DNA of 35,252 bases from contig NZ_LSUQ01000027.1 in NCBI RefSeq assembly GCF_001642725.1, positions 1-35,252 on the forward strand. Reading direction: 5' to 3'. Position 1 is the stretch's first letter, and each line of letters starts with the position of its first letter. The stretch is from Ferroacidibacillus organovorans. Lineage in GTDB: Bacteria > Bacillota > Bacilli > Alicyclobacillales > SLC66. This document shows positions 1 through 7,148 of the stretch, one piece after another. The notes beneath the pieces were generated by a model. The model was not told the DNA's origin. It worked only from the letters and a program-made list of their open reading frames with translations, and ran no database searches. The position numbers and the translations under genes were made by a program.

Positions 1-1080
1 CCAAAGCTCTGCACGTCAGACTATTTTGGTATTCTCTGTTCGGGGTGTCTACTCTATTGACTTAATATCATATAAAAAATCTTCCGGGAAGAAAGACAGA
101 CATGAAAGATGCTGAATGGATTGCCAAGCTTCTGAGATCCGGATTAATCGAAGGAAGCTTTGTTCCTTCTGAAGAAGTTCGTGATCTTCGCGATCTTACG
201 AGATACAGAAAGAAGTTGGTTTATCAAGCGACCTCTGAGAAAAATCGAATTCACCGTATACTTCAAGATGCAAACATTAAGCTTACATCGTACATGTCAG
301 ATGTCTTTGGAAAATCTGGTCGTCTACTTCTACAAAGACTTGTCAATGGAGAAGTAATCACTTTGGAATTCTTAGAAGAGAATATGAAGGGTCCGTTGAA
401 GCAGAAATCTAATCAATTACTCCAGTCTCTTCAAGGTCGGTTGCGTTCGCATCATGTGGAGATGATTCGTTTCTCATGGGATCACCTTGTCTACATTGAA
501 CAAACCATCAAGCAAATCGATCTTCGAATTTACCTTAGGTTAGAAAGTCGAAGAGAGTCTGTTGAACTGCTCACGACAATTCCTGGAATAAATGAGCAAG
601 CCGCCTCAATCATTATTGCAGAAATCGGTACAGATATGAGCCAATTTAAGAGTGAACACCACTTGGCTGCATGGGCTGGCGTGTGTCCGGGAAATTACGA
701 AAGCGCTGGAAAAAAGAAACGCGCAAGAGTGAGATCCGGTAATAGCCTGTTAAAGGCAATACTTTGTGAATGCGCGTGGGCTGCATCACGAACTCGAAAT
801 ACACGATTATCTGCTCGATATTGGGCTCTGGTTAAGCGCATGGGTAAGAAAAAAGCATTAGTTGCTTTAGCTCATACGCTTCTTAAAATTAGCTACCATG
901 TTTTGCTAAAAAGGCAATCTTATATTGAACTCGGTGTGGAGTATCTCGAACAGTTTCAGATGCGAAGGGAAAAACAGACGGAGACCCATATGATCCAGTT
1001 GCTTGAGGCGAAGGGTTTTCTTGTTACGAAGGCTTGTTAAAGATTCCTGTTGATATCTATGTGCCTATTGCATTTTCGTA
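1..1080 (+). mobile_element. IS110-family insertion element, 3' part (left end outside window)
   Basis: The window opens inside this element. Its transposase reads rightward and ends at 1040. The element appears to stop near 1080, where the reverse strand switches into clear cytochrome oxidase subunit I codons. The DNA is visibly more AT-rich than the genes to its right. IS110 elements characteristically lack terminal inverted repeats, and none is seen at this edge, so the boundary is placed only by where subunit I homology ends (give or take a few bases). Only about 40 nt lie between the transposase stop and the junction, so a bridge-RNA-type non-coding end, if present, would be on the left, outside the window. 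Confidence 0.7.
66..1040 (+). pseudogene. IS110-family transposase, N-terminally truncated or frame-broken
   Basis: The C-terminal two thirds of an IS110 transposase. The first ATG is at 102, but homologous sequence continues in frame back to 66 (HIKN-PGRKTD-KDAEW), where a stop at 63-65 interrupts it. KTDMKD supplies the last two acidic residues of the RuvC-like DEDD site. The first two acidic residues would lie further upstream and are not readable in this frame. The C-terminal Tnp20-type domain is present: TTIPGINEQAASIIIAEIG, then AAWAGVCPGNYESAGKKK with the Ser expected to be catalytic, then SGNSLLKAILCECAW. The family is usually about 400 residues; this open part is about 324. The stop/frame problem at 63-65 suggests an inactive copy, unless the upstream part is joined by a frameshift. 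Family assignment is secure; activity is not. Confidence 0.75.
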
Positions 1081-1804
1081 AAAAAATCTGGCCTGAAGGA
1101 TCTTGGGCCGCCAGTGGTTCATATCCCCACAGTCCAGCGGTCGATCCGCCATACATAGGAATGAGAAGAATGGTGATCACCCCGGCCGGGTACATCCAGA
1201 ACGCAATTCCGCCAAGGCGCGGATACATGCGCTCTCGGGCGCCGATCATCAACGGCACTACGTAGTTTCCAAGTCCGCCGACAAATCCGACTACGGCCAC
1301 TCCGAGCAACATCAGCACACCGTGCATCGTGACGGCTGAGAGATACCAGACATCGCCGCCAAAGACGTTGTTGTTGCTCCCCATGAGCTGCGCGCGCATG
1401 CCCATGGCAATCAGACCTGCGATACCGAATGTGGCGACAGACCCAACCATATACTGGATCCCGACCACCTTGTTATCCAGGCTGAGTTCGAAATACCGCC
1501 GCCATCCACGGGACGCTACAAACGTATTTGGCAGTCCGAGCCACGGCCGGACGATCGACTCAAAACCGCCTACCCCGAGAAGCCACCCTACAAACCCTAG
1601 TAGCCAACCGACCGTCACGGCTGGTTCTGTGATGAATGGAGGATTGGCTCCAGGAAAGCGATCCACCAGAAACATGAAACACGTTCCAATAAGAAATCCT
1701 ATCCCCGCCCACAAAAATCCGCGCGCGACCGGCGGCATGGGAGCGCGCCTTCGCGTCGCCCGTGATCCGCCGGGCACAGCCAGTGTTGCACTGTTTTGCG
1801 CCAT
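1037..1804 (-). pseudogene. Heme-copper oxidase subunit I, truncated by the IS110 element
   Basis: The N-terminal part of cytochrome c/quinol oxidase subunit I, the membrane subunit carrying the hemes and CuB. Two extra N-terminal hydrophobic segments (about residues 29-48 and 63-80) precede the core. VTMHG near residue 161 gives one axial histidine of the low-spin heme, followed by GNYVVPLMIG and AFWMYPAG helices. Real homology stops after QDPSGQIF (near 1082). The last 14 residues and the stop at 1037 come from IS DNA. Subunit I is normally over 500 residues, so the CuB/high-spin heme ligands, proton channels and second low-spin heme ligand are missing and the product cannot be functional. 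It lies 56 nt after subunit II and would be cotranscribed. The remainder of the gene may lie to the left of the IS, outside the window. Confidence 0.85.
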
Positions 1805-1860
1805 TCTCCTTCGACCCCTCTCTATCCGCGACGTTGCGCGCGGTCACTGAATCTGGCTGA

Positions 1861-2667
1861 TTATGAGTTCTGGTTAGAAACTTGCGTCTTTTCCTGCGCC
1901 ACCCATATTGCAAACGCTTGCGGTGAAACGACTTCAACATCGGCTTCCATATAGGAGTGTCCCGCTCCGCAAAGTTGTGCGCACTGCAGGCGAACCATCG
2001 GATTGGCGGCCGTCGAAGTGATCTGCGTCGGGGTGATATAGAGATCGCGCGTGATACCAGGGATGATGTCTGCCTTAATACCCCACGCTGGAACGTAAAA
2101 TGAGTGCGTTACGTCGAGGCTGTTCATCACAAACTTGATCTCGCGTCCGGCAGGAACCACAAGCACGTCACGTCCATTCGTCTTGGTGTTCATCGGCAAG
2201 CCGTACTGAGGATACCCAAAGCGAAACTGACATTGCCGAGCCTGGACATTGACCACGAGTGCCCCGTGGTTCCAAGGTGGAAGGCCGTATGCCCAGAGTT
2301 GTTCCATACCCGAGAGATCAGGATGGAGAAAAAAAGTCATGACGATGGCGATGGTGAGCACCATCCAACTTCGCTGAAAGAGCAGATTGCTCTGGTTCTG
2401 CACCGGGCTGTCCCCTGTCTCTCCTGCGCGCTGTCTGAATCTCACCGCGGCAAAAGCCATAAACAAAATGATGAAAACGAACAGTATGACCGAAACGTAA
2501 ACCAGGGTGTCGAAAGCGTCGAGGGACACACCTCCCTGCAGGGAAGCCACATAATAGTACGGGGTGTGAATCACCCAGAGGTGGGCAAAGTATTCAAGTA
2601 TTGCAGAAAAAAAAAGCCACAGACCAACGAACATCGAAATATTTCTGCCGTTTTGGACGCGCTCCAT
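1861..2667 (-). CDS. Heme-copper oxidase subunit II with CuA centre
   Basis: The electron-entry subunit of a cytochrome oxidase. Three hydrophobic segments (about residues 11-33, 52-76 and 100-114 of the 268-residue form) are followed by an extracytoplasmic cupredoxin domain. The CuA ligands are all present: His in DVTHSF, then CAQLCGAGHSYM (two Cys, His, Met; the middle Glu of the usual CSEIC is Gln, which ligates through its backbone). In the aromatic patch normally reading QWxWxF, this protein has ARQCQFRFGYP, so both tryptophans used for docking and entry of electrons from cytochrome c are replaced. The ATG at 2667 is chosen because AGGAG lies 6 nt upstream; an earlier ATG at 2697 overlaps the upstream stop as ATGA. 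The partner subunit I gene is broken by an IS. Confidence 0.88.
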   Translation of the reverse strand: MERVQNGRNISMFVGLWLFFSAILEYFAHLWVIHTPYYYVASLQGGVSLDAFDTLVYVSVILFVFIILFMAFAAVRFRQRAGETGDSPVQNQSNLLFQRSWMVLTIAIVMTFFLHPDLSGMEQLWAYGLPPWNHGALVVNVQARQCQFRFGYPQYGLPMNTKTNGRDVLVVPAGREIKFVMNSLDVTHSFYVPAWGIKADIIPGITRDLYITPTQITSTAANPMVRLQCAQLCGAGHSYMEADVEVVSPQAFAIWVAQEKTQVSNQNS

Positions 2668-2693
2668 ACGCCGCTCCTCTCCTTCTTTCGCCG

Positions 2694-3359
2694 TCATGCT
2701 CGCACGATATTGATCGTGCCGCGCATTCCCATCCGATAGTGTTCATAGTGTTGTACAAAGCATCCATAATGCCAAAGTCCCGGCTTGTCCGGAACGGTGA
2801 AGGTGATGTCAACGGCGCCATCAGGATTCAACGTCGGGCTGAAATTCCCTCCGTCCGCGATGTTGTAGAGCGATTTTTGCCCCTCATATGTGACGATGGC
2901 TTTGTTTGGCACAAAGTTATTCACATTGCGCGGATTGCTGAGTGTGACGTAAACACCGTCGAAGAAATCCTCCGCGAACCCGTCCTGCGTCTCTACTCCG
3001 AACACCGTGTTCTCGGTGTTTACATGGCGTCCCACCACCCACTCGTGATACTTTCCTGGGTGGGACTGACTGCGGTTACGAAAGGCGATGGTGATGCGAT
3101 CGCCAACCCGCCATTTCATGTAATTCGGGATGTAGTAATAGTCGAGCGCGTACAGCGGGATGTTTCCAGTTTCTACCTGCGACCCGAATATTTCACGCAT
3201 CGCGCGGGCAATCGTGGATCCGCCAAAGGTACCGATGAGGCCGGCAACTGTCACTGCGCCGACACTAAAAAGAAATTGGCGTCGGCTCCAGTCGGGTAGA
3301 TCCTGTGACCCCTGCGCAATCTCTTCACCTAATGCGTTTTTATTAGGTGTTTCAGCCAT
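2694..3359 (-). CDS. Tat-type exported cupredoxin (sulfocyanin-like blue copper protein)
   Basis: A 221-residue blue copper protein, first gene of the oxidase cluster. Residues 24-30 (WSRRQFL) followed by a hydrophobic stretch to about 46 form a twin-arginine-type signal or anchor with no obvious signal peptidase site, so the mature protein may stay membrane-anchored. The C-terminal type 1 copper motif is clear: GLWHYGC200, H204 and M210 or M212 (spacing C-x3-H-x5/7-M). The N-terminal histidine ligand would be H100 or H105 in the SHPGKYHEW loop. The RBS AGGTGG lies 7 nt before the ATG. Such proteins carry electrons outside the membrane, and in acidophilic iron or sulfur oxidisers sulfocyanins sit beside oxidases. 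Gene order suggests it donates electrons to the adjacent CuA subunit; that role is inference. A nitrosocyanin-like or oxidase-associated subunit would be alternatives. Confidence 0.75.
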   Translation of the reverse strand: MAETPNKNALGEEIAQGSQDLPDWSRRQFLFSVGAVTVAGLIGTFGGSTIARAMREIFGSQVETGNIPLYALDYYYIPNYMKWRVGDRITIAFRNRSQSHPGKYHEWVVGRHVNTENTVFGVETQDGFAEDFFDGVYVTLSNPRNVNNFVPNKAIVTYEGQKSLYNIADGGNFSPTLNPDGAVDITFTVPDKPGLWHYGCFVQHYEHYRMGMRGTINIVRA

Positions 3360-3425
3360 GCCCTTGCCACCTTCTTTCCACTTGGTGATGATTTACTTCG
3401 ACATAAAATCTTCGAAAGCAGGGTA

Positions 3426-3468
3426 ATTTTAGCAACGATCTTCAAACAAGAGTGTGATATATGTCACA
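3426..3468 (-). promoter_or_regulatory. Predicted class II FNR/CRP-dependent promoter of the cupredoxin-oxidase cluster
   Basis: A perfect dyad TGTGATATATGTCACA occupies 3453-3468, matching the TGTGA-N6-TCACA consensus shared by Crp and Gram-positive Fnr. On the minus strand a TAAAAT -10 box lies at 3431-3426, with no recognisable -35 hexamer 17 nt upstream. Taking the start as about 3419, the dyad centre (3460.5) falls at -41.5, the classic class II activator position. The 5' leader would be about 60 nt. The site itself is read directly; the identity of the regulator is not visible. Confidence 0.65.
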
Positions 3469-3616
3469 AATATGGATAATAGGTGTCTAGTAAAACGATG
3501 AGAGGTGTTCAGGTGATTGCGATCAGTCACATTTCGTACAATCGTTCTCAGCATGCACATTCCACTGCGGGAGTTCTCTAGCATGTATGGGTCATGCGGT
3601 GCAATCACATTATTTT

Positions 3617-3643
3617 TTCATGTTAAATTACATTCAACATGAA
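3617..3643. repeat. Inverted repeat, 8-bp arms, in the oxidase upstream region
   Basis: TTCATGTT (3617-3624) and AACATGAA (3636-3643) are perfect complements with 11 nt between. A T run precedes the hairpin on the plus strand and nothing U-rich follows it on either strand, so it is not a normal terminator. It may be an operator. The rest of 3469-3657 holds no gene that could be recognised; it is AT-rich with scattered GCATG words. Confidence 0.4.
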
Positions 3644-3657
3644 CGTTGGCAATTAGC

Positions 3658-3689
3658 AAAAAAAAGGCACGACGCGAGCACGTCGTGCC
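3658..3689 (-). terminator. Rho-independent terminator after the YjcZ-like gene
   Basis: Arms GGCACGAC (minus-strand 3689-3682) and GTCGTGCC (3673-3666) pair over an 8-nt loop and are followed by an uninterrupted T run on the minus strand (3665-3658). It sits 16 nt after the stop of the 42-residue gene. Confidence 0.9.
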
Positions 3690-3705
3690 AGACATTTTCT
3701 GTAGA

Positions 3706-3834
3706 TTAGTATGCCCCAGCAGTTCCGCCTGCACCTGTTCCATAGCCATAGGTTGGTACAAACAGGAAGAACAGTACGAAGATGATGAGGAACACGACTG
3801 CCCAGCGAGTATAACCGCCAAAAACACCGTACAT
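3706..3834 (-). CDS. 42-residue hydrophobic Gly/Tyr-rich protein, YjcZ-like
   Basis: A small gene with a near-consensus ribosome site (AAAGGAGG, 7 nt before the ATG) and its own strong terminator. The product starts MYGVFGGYTRWAVV, has one membrane span (about residues 11-27, VVFLIIFVLFFLF) and a Gly/Tyr/Ala tail ending TAGAY. The layout of a short aromatic/glycine head and one very hydrophobic helix resembles the YjcZ/sporulation small membrane proteins of Bacilli. The Gly-rich tail lies after the helix rather than before it, so the family link is tentative. It stands alone between proA and the oxidase cluster. The function is unknown. Confidence 0.75.
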   Translation of the reverse strand: MYGVFGGYTRWAVVFLIIFVLFFLFVPTYGYGTGAGGTAGAY

Positions 3835-3952
3835 TTTTGATTTCCTCCTTTGCGCTTTGATAGTACAGCGTATGAGAGGAGTTCAACTTAGGTCGTAGGG
3901 CAAATAACCCGTATTCATGATAAATCTTGCAACCGCCTGTCACTGAGTTTCA

Positions 3953-5212
3953 TCATGTTCGCGTCTGACCTCGTCCGTGTATCAGATATTGATAACTCGT
4001 CAATTCGCGGAGACCCATGGGGCCTCGCGCGTGCATTTTTTGCGTCGAGATCCCGATTTCCGCACCAAATCCGAACTCGAAGCCGTCTGTAAAACGCGTG
4101 GACGCGTTGTGGTACACGGCCGCCGCATCTACGTTCGTCAAAAAATAGTCGGCCGCATCAGGGTCTTCCGTGACAATCGCTTCGGAGTGGTTTGTCCCGT
4201 AGGTCTCGATGTGCGCTACTGCTTCCTCTACCGAATCGACAACTCGCACGGCGAGGATGTCATTGAGAAACTCTTCTTGATAATCTGCCTCTGTTGCCCG
4301 TTTGATCTTTGAATAGGAATCGCTGAATTTACTGAAGGATGTTTCGCAAAGTCGCAGTTCAACGTTCGCTTGCGACAAGTCGCTCAGGATTCGCGGCAAA
4401 AGGGTGTCTACACACGCGCGGTGAATAAGCAGTGTTTCGGCAGCGTTACACACTGACGGTCGAGAACATTTTGCATTGTGAACGATTGAGATCGCCATTT
4501 CTTGATTGGCGAATTGATCGACGTAAATATGACAGTTACCGACACCCGTTTCAATCACCGGAACGCGAGCGGTCTCAACGACGCGTCTGATCAGTTCGGC
4601 GCCGCCTCGGGGAATGGCTAGATCAACCAAACCGCGAAGTTTTAGAAGTTCGTCAATGCTATTACGATCCGGATCATCGACAAATTGAATCGTTTCACTA
4701 GGAATGGATGTTCCTTCAAGTGCGCGTTTCATCGATTGAATAAGCGCTTTATTCGTTTGCATCGCGTCTGTTCCACCCCGCAACACGACAGCATTTCCTG
4801 ATTTGAGCGCGAGAACTGCCGCGTCTACGGTGACGTTTGGACGCGACTCATAAACAATGGCGAGAACTCCGAATGGAACGCGCACTTTTTTTATCTGCAT
4901 GCCGTTTGCGTGATCAATCTGTTCAATGCACTCACCCACAGGGTCATCAAGCGCTGCGACATGGTGCACGCCCTTGATGATCTCCTGTAAGCGCGCGTTA
5001 TGTAGGGTCAGTCGATCGACACGATGAGGAGGAACACCACGTTTTAGTGCCTGCTCCACGTCGCGCTGATTTGCCTCAAACAGTGCGTTGCGATCTTGAA
5101 ATAACGCGTTTGCGATTGTTTCAAGCGCCTCATTTTTTTGTTCAGATGTACAGCGTCGCAAAATCCGCGCCGACTGTTTGGCTGTGCGAGCCAGCGACTT
5201 GACGTCACACAC
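3953..5212 (-). CDS. proA: Glutamate-5-semialdehyde dehydrogenase (gamma-glutamyl phosphate reductase)
   Basis: The second enzyme of proline synthesis: NADPH-dependent reduction of gamma-glutamyl phosphate to glutamate semialdehyde in the cytoplasm. An aldehyde-dehydrogenase-fold protein of 419 residues, the family length. VRVPFGVLAIVYESRPNV and LALKSGNAVVLRGG form the cofactor-binding part. KCSRPSVCNAAETLLIHR carries the catalytic cysteine, and the C-terminal FGFGAEIGISTQKMHARGP is the usual signature. The start is a GTG at 5212 with GGAG 8 nt upstream, overlapping the proB stop by 8 nt; an ATG at 5230 has no ribosome site. Translational coupling to proB fits joint production of the two partners. 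Confidence 0.95.
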   Translation of the reverse strand: MCDVKSLARTAKQSARILRRCTSEQKNEALETIANALFQDRNALFEANQRDVEQALKRGVPPHRVDRLTLHNARLQEIIKGVHHVAALDDPVGECIEQIDHANGMQIKKVRVPFGVLAIVYESRPNVTVDAAVLALKSGNAVVLRGGTDAMQTNKALIQSMKRALEGTSIPSETIQFVDDPDRNSIDELLKLRGLVDLAIPRGGAELIRRVVETARVPVIETGVGNCHIYVDQFANQEMAISIVHNAKCSRPSVCNAAETLLIHRACVDTLLPRILSDLSQANVELRLCETSFSKFSDSYSKIKRATEADYQEEFLNDILAVRVVDSVEEAVAHIETYGTNHSEAIVTEDPDAADYFLTNVDAAAVYHNASTRFTDGFEFGFGAEIGISTQKMHARGPMGLRELTSYQYLIHGRGQTRT

Positions 5213-6308
5213 TGGAATCACTCCGTTCATCAGAAAACAACACGAGATGGTTGCGATGAATCACTTCAACCTGTGCCGCAGATTTTCGATCAAGAAGCAG
5301 TGTGATGTCACGCGAAGCATAGTTCGTTCTTCCCCGGCCAATGCGCTCCCCTTTAAAACTCACATCGATCACGGAGCCAGTTTCAAAATCCCCCTCTACG
5401 TGAAGGATGCCCGGCATGAGCAGGCTGGCCTTTTTATTGACGAGCGCATCGCGTGCGCCAGAGTCAACGTCTACGCGTCCCATCGAACGAGAAGAATGCC
5501 TTAACCATGCGCGTTTTGCGCCAAGTCCTGGCGAGTGCGATGAAAAGCGCGTGCCGAAGTGGTCGTTTGTCAAAAGTTCAAGCAAGTGATTTGCGTGTTG
5601 AATGCTGGCGATGACCGCCTCGATTCCAGCAGATGTGACGATTTGAGCGGCTGTCAGTTTTGTTTTCATACCGCCTGTGCCTGATACAGACCCGGCCTGT
5701 CCGGCGCGCATAAGGATGTCTTCATCAATTCGATGAACGAGCGGTATTCGCTTTGCGTGAGGATCTTTGCGCGGATCAGACGTGTACAACCCGTCGCGAT
5801 CCGTCAAAAGGATCATGGCGTCAGCTTCCGTTAAGAGACTGACATGTGCCGCGAGCGAATCGTTATCCCCGAGGCGTATTTCGTCAATTGATACAGAGTC
5901 ATTTTCGTTCACGATCGGAATGACGTGATGCGAGAGAAGCGTCTCAAACGTATTTCTTACATGGAGATAGCGACGACGGTCATCGAGATCGGATCGGGTG
6001 AGAAGAATCTGCGCGATGTTTTGGTCATAGCGATCAAACTCCGTCTGATAGAGGGAGAGCAGCTTCCCCTGCCCCACCGCCGCTGCCGCTTGTTTTTCTG
6101 GCATCGTCATCGTGGCGCGGGACCAGCCGAGAATTCCGAGTCCAGCGCCGACCGCGCCGGAGGATACGAGCACGATGCGCGCATTCGTTTCTCGCTTGAA
6201 TTTCATCAATGAATCGACCACATGTTGGAGTTTCTCGTGGCTTAAAATTCCTTGCTCGTCCGTAAGACTGCTCGTTCCCACCTTCACGACGATACGTTTC
6301 CATCTCAT
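5205..6308 (-). CDS. proB: Glutamate 5-kinase with C-terminal PUA domain
   Basis: Phosphorylates glutamate to gamma-glutamyl phosphate, the committed step of proline synthesis. The amino acid kinase domain starts with RIVVKVGTSSLTD, followed by VSSGAVGAGLGILG, NENDSVSIDEIRLGDND (substrate loop), LLTDRDGLYTSDPRKDP and SGTGGMKTKLTAAQI. The last 80 residues or so form a PUA domain (KASLLMPGILHVEGDF, SRDITLLL), as in the full-length enzyme. It is 367 residues long. The ATG at 6308 is preferred because AGGTAGGG lies about 11 nt upstream; an in-frame GTG at 6320 is too close to that site. The gene is 35 nt after dnaD and overlaps proA. Feedback inhibition by proline is typical of the family but cannot be read here. 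Confidence 0.95.
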   Translation of the reverse strand: MRWKRIVVKVGTSSLTDEQGILSHEKLQHVVDSLMKFKRETNARIVLVSSGAVGAGLGILGWSRATMTMPEKQAAAAVGQGKLLSLYQTEFDRYDQNIAQILLTRSDLDDRRRYLHVRNTFETLLSHHVIPIVNENDSVSIDEIRLGDNDSLAAHVSLLTEADAMILLTDRDGLYTSDPRKDPHAKRIPLVHRIDEDILMRAGQAGSVSGTGGMKTKLTAAQIVTSAGIEAVIASIQHANHLLELLTNDHFGTRFSSHSPGLGAKRAWLRHSSRSMGRVDVDSGARDALVNKKASLLMPGILHVEGDFETGSVIDVSFKGERIGRGRTNYASRDITLLLDRKSAAQVEVIHRNHLVLFSDERSDSSV

Positions 6309-6343
6309 AGCGATTGGCACCCTACCTTAACATACAATGTCTG

Positions 6344-7081
6344 CTACTTCGTTGTATCAGACCTTGCGGCAGACGTTTCTGCGCGATTCTGGTACAGTTC
6401 GTAGAATCGCTCGTATTTGCCAGGTTGAGCGGCCGGCACCACGCGAGGCGTTGATTTTGTCGCTTGCGTTGTCTTCTGCGCGGTTCGCTCTTTTTCTGGC
6501 TCCGTTCGTTTTCGATACGTTTTGCGATACTCGCTCAACTGCTTTTCGCTCTTGATATTCGCTCGGGCCCAGCCTCGTAAAATCGTGTCGACATAGCGGA
6601 AATTGAACACGCCAGAGAGGACAGATTCACGAAGCGCTTCAATAATCAACCACTCGGGGTGCTCATCTTCACTGAGCCAGCGCGTGATCTGTTCATATTC
6701 GAGCGGAGAAAGCAAACGTCCAAACTCTTCTTCAAATCGAGTAAACACCGCGAGAGACGCTTGCTCTTCGTTATGCATGCCAATCATTCGCTCAAGGAGT
6801 GGCCGCACGCTGATCATGCGATCAACGTATTGAATATGCCCTTCTACAATCAAGCGTTGAATCGTTACGGCGATTTCATCTGCGGTGAGGCTCATTCGTT
6901 CCGCGAGTCGATCAAGGTCAGGGAAAGTATGGTCTACTTGCTGATAAGAAAGGATATGGATAATCACCATCATATCGACATCAGATAAGCCCAAAGCATT
7001 GTAGGTTGTTAGCAATTCATAGGGAAAATTGACATGACGTTGCTCCAAGGCATTGAGCGCGTGATCCAGGTATTTTTTCAT
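6344..7081 (-). CDS. dnaD: DNA replication initiation protein DnaD
   Basis: A primosome protein of low-GC Gram-positives that works with DnaB and DnaI to load the replicative helicase at oriC and at restarting forks. The N-terminal winged-helix oligomerisation domain spans about residues 30-100 (LSDVDMMVIIHILSYQQVDH). The C-terminal DDBH2 domain (about 125-190) contains the conserved YVDTILRGW (YxxxIxxxW) motif. The basic tail rich in K, R, T and E is expected for DNA binding. It is 245 residues. The ATG at 7081 has GGAG 8 nt upstream; an upstream in-frame start (7114) lacks one. In Bacillus dnaD follows asnS and precedes nth. Here it keeps asnS but is followed by proB, and is separated from asnS by a repeat patch. 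Confidence 0.93.
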   Translation of the reverse strand: MKKYLDHALNALEQRHVNFPYELLTTYNALGLSDVDMMVIIHILSYQQVDHTFPDLDRLAERMSLTADEIAVTIQRLIVEGHIQYVDRMISVRPLLERMIGMHNEEQASLAVFTRFEEEFGRLLSPLEYEQITRWLSEDEHPEWLIIEALRESVLSGVFNFRYVDTILRGWARANIKSEKQLSEYRKTYRKRTEPEKERTAQKTTQATKSTPRVVPAAQPGKYERFYELYQNRAETSAARSDTTK

Positions 7082-7104
7082 CGCATGCGCTCCTTCCTTA
7101 AGCA

Positions 7105-7113
7105 AGTATACCA
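7105..7113 (-). promoter_or_regulatory. Possible extended -10 promoter for dnaD
   Basis: The minus strand reads TGGTATACT here (TGn plus TATACT), 24 nt before the dnaD start, with no good -35. It could let dnaD-proBA be transcribed separately from asnS. The match is short and could be chance. Confidence 0.3.
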
Positions 7114-7132
7114 TTCTCCCATCTGTTCTGGG

Positions 7133-7148
7133 ATTCCTCTTTTAGAGG
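7133..7148. repeat. Small perfect hairpin at the edge of the repeat patch
   Basis: TTCCTC, a TTTTA loop, then GAGGAA. It overlaps the first bases of the large repeat and partly repeats its AGAGGAA edge. It lies between asnS and dnaD and could mark a repeat boundary or RNA processing site. Confidence 0.4.

Noticed and set aside
1329-1850. 173-residue plus-strand ORF
   Set aside because: It lies entirely antisense to oxidase subunit I, whose reading frame has clear homology; low-complexity R/P/S-rich translation.
2104-3299. Two long plus-strand ORFs (211 and 232 residues)
   Set aside because: Antisense shadows of subunit II and the cupredoxin; no family resemblance.
5925-6212. 95-residue plus-strand ORF
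   Set aside because: Antisense to the well-conserved core of proB.
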